Origin: Gammaproteobacteria bacterium
Lineage (GTDB): Bacteria; Pseudomonadota; Gammaproteobacteria; Xanthomonadales; SZUA-36
Reading direction: 5' to 3'
DNA length: 64,000 nt
NCBI GenBank assembly: GCA_024277815.1
Contig: JAJRUM010000019.1
Location: 1-64,000, forward strand
The translations under genes and the position numbers were made by a program. Shown here piece by piece: positions 1-8,381 of the stretch (its first letter is position 1; each line of letters begins with the position of its first letter). The notes beneath the pieces are model-generated. The model had not been told where the DNA came from. It worked only from the letters and a program-made list of their open reading frames with translations, and searched no databases.

Positions 1-413
1 AGCAACTGTTCGGTGGGCGGGTAACAAAGTACGTCTTCAAGGCAACCCTGCGAACGGACGCGCAAGCTGACCAGGTCGACCCCGTCAGACACAGACTCCA
101 ACGGCAGCACCACAGTCAAACGCTGATGGTACTTAACCACTTCTTCGCCAAGCAATTCATCGAACTTGCGTTCACCCTCAGGGATCTGAGGTTTACCCAG
201 CACCACGCCCGCAGTATCCGTACTGAAGCGCAGGAATTTGTTGTTATACAGGTAGTAGTTCTCTGCGATATCCCAACTGACTTCCAACCGCTCATTGCTG
301 ATGGCGCGGGCAGAAACTTTGAACACGTCACCGTATTCCCTGATCTCCCCGAACTCCAGCGCATTGGCCAACAGGGGCAACAGCAACAAACCGGCCAGCC
401 ATTTAAGTTTCAT
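1..413 (-). CDS. dsbD: Thiol:disulfide interchange protein DsbD, N-terminal part (cut by window edge)
   Basis: Only the first ~137 codons are inside the window; the gene runs leftward off the edge. DsbD carries electrons from cytoplasmic thioredoxin across the inner membrane to periplasmic DsbC and DsbG. Reverse translation gives a signal peptide (MKLKWLAGLLLLPLLANA) followed by the periplasmic alpha domain, with the typical YYLYNNKF strand and QGCLEDVLCYPP, which holds the cysteine pair of this domain (E. coli has QGCADAGFCYPP). The ORF track missed it because the stop lies outside the window. In-frame ATGs at 422 and 425 are alternative starts; none has a strong ribosome binding site, and I use 413 because it gives a standard signal peptide. 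Confidence 0.88.
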   Translation of the reverse strand, partial: MKLKWLAGLLLLPLLANALEFGEIREYGDVFKVSARAISNERLEVSWDIAENYYLYNNKFLRFSTDTAGVVLGKPQIPEGERKFDELLGEEVVKYHQRLTVVLPLESVSDGVDLVSLRVRSQGCLEDVLCYPPTEQL

Positions 414-547
414 GTTTCTCATCATCGAATATGACCGTAGTTTGTCAGGATTTCGTTCAGTTCCGGCGATAGACGCTGATTTTGGCCAATAGTTCATCGC
501 ACAGACTGGAAATTTTACCTGAAGCGAACCACGGCAAGGCAGTTTTC

Positions 548-576
548 TTGTCTGGTACAGCACAAACACCTATACT
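548..576 (+). promoter_or_regulatory. Sigma-70-type promoter of the tetR-RND operon
   Basis: TTGTCT (548-553) and TATACT (571-576) are separated by 17 bases, a good sigma-70 arrangement. Transcription would start near 583, inside the palindrome listed next, and run into the TetR gene at 621. Confidence 0.5.
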
Positions 577-580
577 AACC

Positions 581-592
581 GACCGTTCGGTC
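581..592 (+). promoter_or_regulatory. Palindromic TetR operator candidate
   Basis: GACCGTTCGGTC has perfect 5-base arms around TT and sits on the predicted start point of the tetR-RND operon. Palindromes of the form accgacc/ggtcggt are common targets of TetR regulators of efflux pumps, so autoregulation by the adjacent TetR is the simplest reading. Confidence 0.5.
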
Positions 593-620
593 AGTTTTAT
601 CAGAAACAGGGGCAACAAGC

Positions 621-1268
621 ATGCATAGCGAGCTTAGCAGTACAAAAAAGTTCTCGGGCGGAGAAAAAGCCATCCTGGAAGCTGCCGAAACCCTGTTCGC
701 AGAGAAAGGTTTTGATGCTGTCTCGATGAGTGCAATTTCACAGCTTGCCAATACCAGCAAGCCCAATATTTACCACCATTTCGGATCCAAGAACGAACTC
801 TATCTGGCGGTCATGAAACAGGCAGTGCGGCGATCATCAGAGCTACTTGATGCGCTGGAAGACACACCGGGTACCTTCAGCCAGCGCCTGTCAGATTTTT
901 CTGCCGGGCAACTCAACAATATTCTTGCCCACAAACGCAGTACCCAACTGATACTGCGAGAGGCGCTATCAGGCGGCTCCCAACGCGGGCAAACAATTGC
1001 CAAGCATGTCGTCGGCGAGTTGTTTGCCCGACTCGTGGCCATGGTGACAAATGGTCAGCACAAGGGTGAGTTCAGGGGCGATGTTGACCCTGCGCTGGCC
1101 GCGTTTATGGTGGTAGCGGCCAATATGTTCTTTTTCCAGGCCGCTCCGGTCATGCAACATCTTCCCGAAGTAAATTTTGCCAGCGAAGCAAGCAATTTCA
1201 GCAGTGGTGTCATGGACATACTGTTCAACGGACTGCAGCCCACCAACCAGGACACTGAAGAGCACTAG
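621..1268 (+). CDS. TetR family regulator of the adjacent RND pump
   Basis: A 215-residue TetR-type repressor. The N-terminal helix-turn-helix is clear (residues ~15-65: ILEAAETLFAEKGFDAVSMSAISQLANTSKPNIYHHFGSK). The C-terminal half is the variable ligand-binding and dimerization region. The gene is followed after three bases by the efflux adaptor and pump genes, and a palindrome overlaps the predicted transcription start, so it most likely represses its own operon until an effector binds. The effector cannot be told from sequence. Confidence 0.88.
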   Translation: MHSELSSTKKFSGGEKAILEAAETLFAEKGFDAVSMSAISQLANTSKPNIYHHFGSKNELYLAVMKQAVRRSSELLDALEDTPGTFSQRLSDFSAGQLNNILAHKRSTQLILREALSGGSQRGQTIAKHVVGELFARLVAMVTNGQHKGEFRGDVDPALAAFMVVAANMFFFQAAPVMQHLPEVNFASEASNFSSGVMDILFNGLQPTNQDTEEH

Positions 1269-1271
1269 ATC

Positions 1272-2363
1272 ATGAAAAAGACAGCCATCAGCCTTGCTGC
1301 AACAGCCTTGCTGGCTTTGCTTCTAAGCGCCTGCGAAAAGCCGGAGAGCAGCGAACCCAAACCGGCAGAAAGTGAAAAATCCGTGCTGATCTCCACCCGC
1401 CAGGCAGAGGTTACAGACCTGCCAATCTGGTTGCAGACGGTCGGCCAGTTGCACAGCCTGTCTGCACCAACACTGGCTGCGGAGGTGGAAGGACGCATCA
1501 CCATGGTGAACGCAGATACCGGCGACCAGATCGAACGTGGGCAGCTTTTAGCGGAAACCGACACTTCTGCCTTGCTGTTACAAGAGCAGGCCGCGCAGGC
1601 CGGACTGGAACGGCTCGAAGTACACATCGCCAATGGTGAGCGCCGGGTTAACCGTTTCGCACAGCTGTCGGCCAAAAACCTGTCTTCGCAAACCCAGCTC
1701 GATGATGCACGCGAGCAACTGGAGGCCTTTCGTGCTGACTACAAAGCTGCCGGGGTCCAGCTCGCCATCGTTCAGGATTCCCTGCAGAAATCCCGTATCA
1801 TTGCCCCCGTTTCAGGGGTGGTGCAAAGCCGCCTTATTTCTACTGGCGATTTCGTGCGGCGCGGCCAGGCCCTGTTTAAAATAACCCGCCCCGGGCAGCT
1901 GCAAGCCTGGCTACCCTTTCCTGAAGCCGTTGCATTGAAGGTTCAGATCGGTCAGCCGGCAAAAATATACAGCCCCCTGACGCCGGGAGAGTTCGTCAGC
2001 GGCGAAGTTACGGAGTTGCAACCATCAGTTGGGCCAGGCAGCCGTGCTGTTATGGCTATTGTAAACCTGGAGGAACCCGGCCGCCTGAGGCCCGAAGCAA
2101 CACTGACCGGAAAGGTGCTGGTTGAAACCCGCCAGCAGGCCGTGATAGTGCCAAACATCAGCGTTGTACGCCGCCCTGCCGGGGAGGTGGTATACGTCAT
2201 CTACAACGATAAAGCTGAAGCCAGAGTGGTAGAAACCGGCTACCGCAAGGCTGGACGGGTGGAGATCGTGTCCGGCCTGGATGGGAATGAAACAATCGCT
2301 GCCGATGGGGCGGCCTTCCTCACCGATGGCGCCAGCGTAAAGTTTGCGGAGCCGCTAAATTGA
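1272..2363 (+). CDS. RND efflux periplasmic adaptor (membrane fusion) lipoprotein
   Basis: A 363-residue HlyD/AcrA-type adaptor that would bridge the inner-membrane RND pump to an outer-membrane channel. It starts with a lipoprotein signal (MKKTAISLAATALLALLLSACEK, lipobox LLSAC). A lipoyl/barrel-sandwich half (VEGRITMVNADTGDQIERGQLLAETD), a coiled-coil hairpin (~100-165), the second lipoyl half (IIAPVSGVVQSRLISTGDFVRRGQ) and beta-barrel regions follow. Its stop codon overlaps the TTG start of the pump gene. No outer-membrane factor gene is nearby, so a TolC-like protein encoded elsewhere is presumably shared. Confidence 0.9.
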   Translation: MKKTAISLAATALLALLLSACEKPESSEPKPAESEKSVLISTRQAEVTDLPIWLQTVGQLHSLSAPTLAAEVEGRITMVNADTGDQIERGQLLAETDTSALLLQEQAAQAGLERLEVHIANGERRVNRFAQLSAKNLSSQTQLDDAREQLEAFRADYKAAGVQLAIVQDSLQKSRIIAPVSGVVQSRLISTGDFVRRGQALFKITRPGQLQAWLPFPEAVALKVQIGQPAKIYSPLTPGEFVSGEVTELQPSVGPGSRAVMAIVNLEEPGRLRPEATLTGKVLVETRQQAVIVPNISVVRRPAGEVVYVIYNDKAEARVVETGYRKAGRVEIVSGLDGNETIAADGAAFLTDGASVKFAEPLN

Positions 2364-5300
2364 ATCTGCCTGAGATTTCCATCAAGCGACATGTGTTCGC
2401 CTACATGTTATCGGCTGTGCTGGTGCTGTTTGGCATCATCAGCTACAAGGATATTGGCGTTGACCGCTATCCAACCGTTGAGTTTCCAATGATTTCCATC
2501 ACCACAATACTGGCCGGGGCCACGCCGGAGATTATTGATTCAAGCATCACCAACCTGATCGAGACCTCGGTCAACAGTACGCCGGGCATTGACCACATTG
2601 AATCAAACTCCTCGCCCGGGATTTCAGTCGTCAATATCCGGTTTAATATGAATAAAGACGTTAACGTCGCTTTTAACGAGGTCCAGTCCCGCGTCAACCG
2701 GGTGCTGAGAAACCTGCCCAATGAGGCTGAACCGCCCGTGGTGGCAAAGATCGAGTTCGGTGCCTTGCCTGTCATGTGGCTGGTCCTGACCGGCGATCGC
2801 ACACTGCAACAACTCAATCAATATGCCCGTAATGTCATCAAGAAACGCCTTGAGACCATCGATGGAGTGGGTGAAATACGACTGGGTGGCGAGCAGCGTC
2901 GAACCATCCGGGTAAACCTGAACCCTGACCGCATGAAGCAACTTGGAATTACCGTGCCTGACGTGGTGCGTATGTTCAATCGTGAGCACCTGCGCCTGCC
3001 CGGCGGGTTTCTGATCAGCGGCGACCGGGAAGAACTGCTTGAGCTGGATCTTGAGTATCACAGTCCGGCAGCGCTTGGTGAAATGATCGTCAGCTATACC
3101 GGTAGCGCACCGCAACGTTTACACGATTTCGCCGAGATCGAAGACGGCCTGGCAGATTTTCGCCAACTGGCGAGGTTTAATGGCGAGCCCACTGTCGGTA
3201 TCGGCATCGTCAAAGTACAAAACGCCAATACTGTCGCGATGGTAGATGAAATAACCCGGCGTATGAATGACGAACTGATACCCCGACTGCCGCCGGGCAT
3301 CCAGTTGCGGATAGCCCACAATGACGGCGCACTGATACAGGGCATCATTGATTCGCTGGAAGAGCATTTGCTGTCCGGCACCTTACTGACAGCCTTGGTG
3401 GTGCTGTTGTTCCTCAAGAATATCCGCTCCACGCTCATCATTGCTGTGGCCATCCCGGTATCACTTCTGGGCGCCATTGCTGTGATGTACTTCCTCGGCT
3501 ACACCTTCAACACCATGACCATGCTGGGGCTTCTGCTATTGATTGGTGTGGTGGTGGACGATGCCATCGTGGTGCTGGAAAATATTTATCGCCATGCTGA
3601 AGAGCACGGCTCAGGCCGGGAAGATGCAGCCATTGAGGGCACCCGGCAGGTTGTTTTCGCAGTGATGGCTGCCACCCTGACCCTGGTGGCAATTTTTGCA
3701 CCGGTGATCTTCATGCAGGGCATTATCGGCCGCTTCTTCGAGGCCTTCGCAGTGGTAGTCACCTTCGGCGTACTGGCTTCGCTGTTTGTCTCTCTGACGC
3801 TCACGCCGATGCTGTGCTCCCGCTTCCTCAAGGTCGAAAAGAAACACGGAAAACTGTACCTGTTGATTGACCGCGGCTTCCACCATCTGGACGCGGTCTA
3901 TATCAAACTCCTGAACAGCGCGCTCAACCACCGCAGGCTGGTCGCCTGGATCACACTGGCTGTAGTGCTTTCCAGCGGCTACTTCTTTTCCCATACCGGC
4001 TCCGGGTTCATGCCGGTGCAGGATGAAGGCCGGTTCATGATCAGCGTCAAAACCCCGCTGGGTTCTTCAATCAGCTACACCGAGGAAAAACTCAAGGAGA
4101 TAGAGAACGTTCTGGCCCGGGAGAAAGACATCGCCGGCTACTTTGTAACCATCGGTGCCGACCAGTCCAGGCAGGTGAGCAAGGGCAGCTTTCTGGTCAG
4201 GATGGTGCCCTGGCAGGAGCGTGATGCCGCCCAGGTGGACATGATTCAGAAACTGCGTGAAGAATTGGCGGGTATTGCCGGCGTGCAAGCCTTTCCATCA
4301 CCCCTGCCGATGGTTGGCGGCCAGCGTGGTGAGCCACTGCACTTCATACTCAGTGGCCCGGATCTCAGTGAGGTCGCACGCCTGGCTGAATTGGTCAGGC
4401 AGCGCCTGGCCGGGCAAACAGGCCTCGGCAATCTGGACATGGAACTGCAGCTCAACCTGCCACAACTGAAAACAAAACTCAGGCGTTCTCTGGCCCGCAG
4501 CCTGGGCGTGTCTTCTGATGAGATTGCCCTGGCTATCAACGTGCTGGCCGGGGGGCTTGATATTGCCCGCTATAACGATGACCCCGGCGATGGAGAGCGC
4601 TACGACATACGGCTGAAAGCGGGGCAGGGTCAATTCGACTACAGCGATGATATTAGCAAAATTTATCTGCGCTCAGGAGATGGCCAAATGGTCAGCCTGG
4701 TCAACCTGGTCAAGCTGGAGCCAAAACTTGGAGCAGCGGTGATTTCGCGTTATGACCTCCAGTACGCTGCCAATTTCTTCAGCACGCCAACAGTATCGCT
4801 CGGCGAGGCGGTCGCTACGGTTAAAGCAGCTACCGCCGACCTGTTGCCACTCGGCTATGAGGTCAACATGTCCGGGCGGGCGGAGGAGTTCGGAAAAACT
4901 GCCTTCTACCTGCTATTCGCTTTCGTGGTCGCCATCATCCTCGTCTACATGGTGCTGGCCAGCCAGTTCAACTCATTTATTCAGCCCTTTATTATCATGG
5001 CCGCCCAGCCGCTGGCGATTATCGGTGGCGTAGTCGCACTGTGGGCCGCCGGGCATACGCTGAATATTTTTTCAATGATCGGGCTGGTGCTGCTGATGGG
5101 GCTGGTGGCCAAGAACTCCATTCTGCTGGTCGATCTGACCAACCAGCGCCGCGAGCAGGGCAAGAGCATTGAACAGGCCTTGAAAGAGGCCTGCCCGATA
5201 CGCCTGCGACCAATCCTGATGACCTCTTTGACCATTATTCTTGCAATGTTGCCGGCAGCTTTCGGGGTCGGCGCAGGTTCGGATTCAAACGCGCCAATGG

Positions 5301-5428
5301 CCGTTGCCGTTATTGGCGGCATGCTCAGCTCCACGCTGCTCTCGCTGGTGGTTGTTCCTGCCGTGTATTCTCTCGTCGAGGGCTCCCTTGAGCACAGGGC
5401 GGCCAGGCGGCAGGCGCGCTCAACATAA
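2360..5428 (+). CDS. RND multidrug efflux pump, HAE-1/AcrB type
   Basis: A 1022-residue inner-membrane proton/drug antiporter. It shows the two-repeat RND layout: TM1, a large periplasmic loop, TM2-6, then the same again. Proton-relay aspartates are present in TM4 (GVVVDDAIVVLENIYRH) and the lysine in TM10 (GLVAKNSILLVDL). The length is about right for the family. Translation starts at TTG 2360, whose last two bases are the first two of the adaptor's TGA stop, so the two proteins are translationally coupled. Substrates cannot be inferred. Confidence 0.92.
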   Translation: MNLPEISIKRHVFAYMLSAVLVLFGIISYKDIGVDRYPTVEFPMISITTILAGATPEIIDSSITNLIETSVNSTPGIDHIESNSSPGISVVNIRFNMNKDVNVAFNEVQSRVNRVLRNLPNEAEPPVVAKIEFGALPVMWLVLTGDRTLQQLNQYARNVIKKRLETIDGVGEIRLGGEQRRTIRVNLNPDRMKQLGITVPDVVRMFNREHLRLPGGFLISGDREELLELDLEYHSPAALGEMIVSYTGSAPQRLHDFAEIEDGLADFRQLARFNGEPTVGIGIVKVQNANTVAMVDEITRRMNDELIPRLPPGIQLRIAHNDGALIQGIIDSLEEHLLSGTLLTALVVLLFLKNIRSTLIIAVAIPVSLLGAIAVMYFLGYTFNTMTMLGLLLLIGVVVDDAIVVLENIYRHAEEHGSGREDAAIEGTRQVVFAVMAATLTLVAIFAPVIFMQGIIGRFFEAFAVVVTFGVLASLFVSLTLTPMLCSRFLKVEKKHGKLYLLIDRGFHHLDAVYIKLLNSALNHRRLVAWITLAVVLSSGYFFSHTGSGFMPVQDEGRFMISVKTPLGSSISYTEEKLKEIENVLAREKDIAGYFVTIGADQSRQVSKGSFLVRMVPWQERDAAQVDMIQKLREELAGIAGVQAFPSPLPMVGGQRGEPLHFILSGPDLSEVARLAELVRQRLAGQTGLGNLDMELQLNLPQLKTKLRRSLARSLGVSSDEIALAINVLAGGLDIARYNDDPGDGERYDIRLKAGQGQFDYSDDISKIYLRSGDGQMVSLVNLVKLEPKLGAAVISRYDLQYAANFFSTPTVSLGEAVATVKAATADLLPLGYEVNMSGRAEEFGKTAFYLLFAFVVAIILVYMVLASQFNSFIQPFIIMAAQPLAIIGGVVALWAAGHTLNIFSMIGLVLLMGLVAKNSILLVDLTNQRREQGKSIEQALKEACPIRLRPILMTSLTIILAMLPAAFGVGAGSDSNAPMAVAVIGGMLSSTLLSLVVVPAVYSLVEGSLEHRAARRQARST

Positions 5429-5466
5429 TCCAACCGCACGATTGGTGATTCTGGGATCAACGGGCG

Positions 5467-5472
5467 TATAAT
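5467..5472 (+). promoter_or_regulatory. -10 element upstream of trkA
   Basis: A perfect TATAAT lies 34 bases before the trkA start. The best -35 match, TTGGTG at 5442-5447, is 19 bases away, which is loose. It suggests that trkA-trkH has its own promoter in the 78-base gap after the RND gene. Confidence 0.35.
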
Positions 5473-5506
5473 CCGTCGCACGACCATCAACACAAGAACA
5501 TAACAA

Positions 5507-6865
5507 TTGAAAATTATCATACTTGGCGCAGGCAGAACCGGAACTTCGGTAGCCAAGCGCCTCGCCAGTGAGGGTGCCGACGTTGTCGTTGTGGACGTTG
5601 AGCCGCTGCGACTGCAAGAGTTGCAGGATCGGGTCGATATCTCCACAGTGACTGGAGCCGGAACCCACCCGGACACGCTTGCGCGGGCTGATGCCAGTTC
5701 AGCGGACCTGCTGGTCGCCGTCATGCCCCGCGATGAGGACAATATGATCGCCTGTCAGATAGCCTGGTCCCTGTACCAGCTACCCCTGAAGATCGCCCGG
5801 GTGCGTGATACCAACTTTCTTGAGCATGAAGAGCTTTTTAACCCGACCAACATCCCTGTCGACCTGATTATCAGCCCGGAAACGCTGGTCACCCGTCATA
5901 TCCAGAACCTTGTCGAGTATCCGGGCGCCAATTTTGTCTATGATTTCGCCGACGGTGCAGCCCGGCTGGTATCCGTCACAGTGCAGTCAGATGCGAAAAT
6001 GCTTGGTTTCTCAGCCCGTGAACTGCACGAGAAATTTCCGCAAATCCGTGTGCTTGGATTTGTCCACGAAGATGGCCTGACCATTCCCGAGGCAGATACA
6101 CGCATTCAGGAAAACCAGCAAATGATCTACGTTTCGCCACCCGATCTGGTGGTAGAGGTCATGCAGCAACTGCGGCGACCCGAGTACCCCTACAAACGCG
6201 TCATTCTGGCGGGCGGCGGACACATAGGTAAACGTGTGGCGCTGGCGCTGCAGCACAAGTTCAAGATCAAGATCATCGAAAAATCAGCAAAACGTGCGTC
6301 ACAAATCGCACCATTGCTGGAAAAAACCATTGTGCTCAATGCTGATGCCACTGACCGCGACCTGCTGGTGGATGAAGGCATCAGCGACACGGAAATCTTT
6401 TGTGCTCTGACCTGTGTGGATGAAACCAATATCCTTTCCAGCATGCTCGCCAAACGGTTAGGCGCGCATAAAACGATGTGCCTGGTTAACAAGCCGGACT
6501 ATGTTGACATGATTCAGGGCGGCTCTATCGACATCGCCTTTTCACCCGACAAAATAACCGCCGGTAGCATACTTCGGTACGCCCGCCGCGGTCATGTTGA
6601 AAAGATTTACCCTCTGCATGACAGCGGAGCTGAAGTCATGGAGGCAGTTGCTGAAGGTGGGCCGGAAAGCTCAAGGCTGGTGGGGCGCCGTATCGACCAG
6701 ATCAATATGCGTGAGGGCGTTGTGCTGGGTGCAATCGTGCGCAATGGCGCAATGGTCCCGGTGCACCACGATCTTGTCGTTGAAAATGGCGACCACCTTA
6801 TTTTGCTATTGCAGAATAAATCCCTGGTCAACAGGATTGCGGGTTATTTTCAGCCCAGGCCATGA
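5507..6865 (+). CDS. trkA: Trk potassium uptake regulatory subunit TrkA
   Basis: A 452-residue cytosolic NAD(H)-binding gating subunit of the Trk K+ uptake system. It has two tandem RCK units, each with a Rossmann nucleotide motif (GAGRTGTSVAKRLASEGADVVVVD at the N-terminus; AGGGHIGKRVALALQ near residue 235), and two RCK-C domains, the last near residues 370-450. TrkA length is as expected. The start is TTG at 5507; no better start lies downstream before the first Rossmann glycines. It overlaps trkH by four bases (ATGA). Confidence 0.94.
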   Translation: MKIIILGAGRTGTSVAKRLASEGADVVVVDVEPLRLQELQDRVDISTVTGAGTHPDTLARADASSADLLVAVMPRDEDNMIACQIAWSLYQLPLKIARVRDTNFLEHEELFNPTNIPVDLIISPETLVTRHIQNLVEYPGANFVYDFADGAARLVSVTVQSDAKMLGFSARELHEKFPQIRVLGFVHEDGLTIPEADTRIQENQQMIYVSPPDLVVEVMQQLRRPEYPYKRVILAGGGHIGKRVALALQHKFKIKIIEKSAKRASQIAPLLEKTIVLNADATDRDLLVDEGISDTEIFCALTCVDETNILSSMLAKRLGAHKTMCLVNKPDYVDMIQGGSIDIAFSPDKITAGSILRYARRGHVEKIYPLHDSGAEVMEAVAEGGPESSRLVGRRIDQINMREGVVLGAIVRNGAMVPVHHDLVVENGDHLILLLQNKSLVNRIAGYFQPRP

Positions 6866-8313
6866 ATACGCGATTGCTGCTGAAGATATTCGGGTTGCTG
6901 CTGGTTATTTTCAGCTTCAGCATGATTCCACCGATTATCGTTTCCATGCTGGACAACCAACGTGAACTGACCCCGTTTACCTACACTTTCGCAATCCTCA
7001 TTACCCTGGGTGCCATCTTGTGGCTACCGTTGCGGGGCTACCAACAGGAACTGCGCTCACGGGATGGTTTCATAATCGTAACCTTGTTCTGGGTAGTCTT
7101 CAGTGCACTGGGCGCTATTCCTTTCATGGTTTCAAGCTCTTTGTCGATGTCTTTCACCGATGCTTTTTTTGAAGCCATGTCCGGCTTTACCACCACCGGC
7201 GCCACCGTAGTATCGGGCCTGGACCTGCTGCCAAAATCCATTCTTTTTTACCGCCAGCAACTGCAATGGCTGGGTGGCATGGGCATCATCGTGCTGGCTG
7301 TCGCAGTACTGCCCATTTTAGGTATCGGCGGCATGCAGCTGTTCAGAGCAGAGACTCCGGGGCCTATCAAGGACACCAAGCTGACACCACGCATTACCAG
7401 CACGGCAAAGGCACTGTACTCGATCTACATTGTGATCACGCTGGCTTGCGCCCTGGCTTACTGGGCAGCTGGCATGAGTGGCTTTGATGCTATCGCACAC
7501 AGCTTTTCAACTGTTGCCAATGGCGGTTTTTCTACCCACGACAAGAGTTTTGCTTACTTCGACTCCACGCTGCTTGAGACCATTGCAATCGTTTTCATGA
7601 TCCTGTCAGGTGTGAATTTTGCACTGCACTACGGCGCCTGGCATTCCCGCAGCCTGAAGGCGTACTGGCGGGACACTGAGCTTCGAACCTACCTGTGGTT
7701 GCTGTTTCTGGCCTCGGTACTGGTGTCGGGCTACCTGGCCCTCAGCGATGGCTATCAATACATCATGAGTGATATCCACCACGGCTCATTCCAGCTGGTT
7801 TCTTTTATGACGACCTCCGGCTTCAGCGTTGCCGATTTTGCCAATTGGCCGGATTTCATTCCCGTTCTGCTGGTGTTTTCCGGCTTTGTAGGGGGTTGTG
7901 CAGGTTCCACTGCGGGCGGCCTGAAGATCATCAGGGTGGTGCTATTAGCCAAACAGTCTGCACGGGAAATTCGGGCTCTGGTACACCCTTCTGCGCAGTT
8001 GCCCATCATGCTGGCTGGTACGCAGGTGGGTGAAAAGGTAACCCAGGCCGTGTGGGGGTTCTTCGGCCTTTATGTTGCCTCGTTTGTCGTCCTGATGCTG
8101 TTAATGATGGCCGCCGGAGTTGACCATATCACGGCCTTTTCCGCCGTCGCAGCCTGCATCAACAATGTTGGGCCGGGGCTGGGCGAAGTCGCCTCTAGTT
8201 TTGCCGGAATGAGCGACTGGGTGAAATGGCTGAGTGCTTTCGCCATGTTGCTGGGCCGTTTGGAAATCTTCACCGTGCTGGTATTGTTCTCACCCACCTT
8301 CTGGCGCACCTAA
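6862..8313 (+). CDS. trkH: Trk potassium uptake transmembrane subunit TrkH
   Basis: A 483-residue K+-translocating membrane subunit that works with TrkA. Four selectivity-filter loops are visible, each with its conserved glycine: TTTGAT, ANGGFS, TTSGFS and NVGPGLG. The length and about ten or more hydrophobic segments fit TrkH/KtrB. Its ATG overlaps the trkA stop (ATGA), so the two subunits are coupled. It converges on hppA, with a terminator hairpin between them. Confidence 0.94.
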   Translation: MNTRLLLKIFGLLLVIFSFSMIPPIIVSMLDNQRELTPFTYTFAILITLGAILWLPLRGYQQELRSRDGFIIVTLFWVVFSALGAIPFMVSSSLSMSFTDAFFEAMSGFTTTGATVVSGLDLLPKSILFYRQQLQWLGGMGIIVLAVAVLPILGIGGMQLFRAETPGPIKDTKLTPRITSTAKALYSIYIVITLACALAYWAAGMSGFDAIAHSFSTVANGGFSTHDKSFAYFDSTLLETIAIVFMILSGVNFALHYGAWHSRSLKAYWRDTELRTYLWLLFLASVLVSGYLALSDGYQYIMSDIHHGSFQLVSFMTTSGFSVADFANWPDFIPVLLVFSGFVGGCAGSTAGGLKIIRVVLLAKQSAREIRALVHPSAQLPIMLAGTQVGEKVTQAVWGFFGLYVASFVVLMLLMMAAGVDHITAFSAVAACINNVGPGLGEVASSFAGMSDWVKWLSAFAMLLGRLEIFTVLVLFSPTFWRT

Positions 8314-8333
8314 CCAACGGTTGAAAACGAAAA

Positions 8334-8365
8334 ATGGCCCTGCCACCCAAAGGTAACAGGGCCAT
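8334..8365 (-). terminator. Rho-independent terminator of hppA
   Basis: ATGGCCCTG and CAGGGCCAT form a perfect 9-bp stem around a 14-base loop. Read leftward, the stem is followed by TTTTCGTTTTC, a U-rich tail, so it ends the hppA transcript 17 bases after its stop. The rightward side lacks a T-run, so it is probably weaker for trkH. Confidence 0.8.
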
Positions 8366-8381
8366 CCTCAAGCTGTGGAAA

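Noticed and set aside
4981-5742. 253-codon minus-strand ORF across the RND end and trkA start
   Set aside because: Covers two well-supported genes in antisense; serine-rich low-complexity product.
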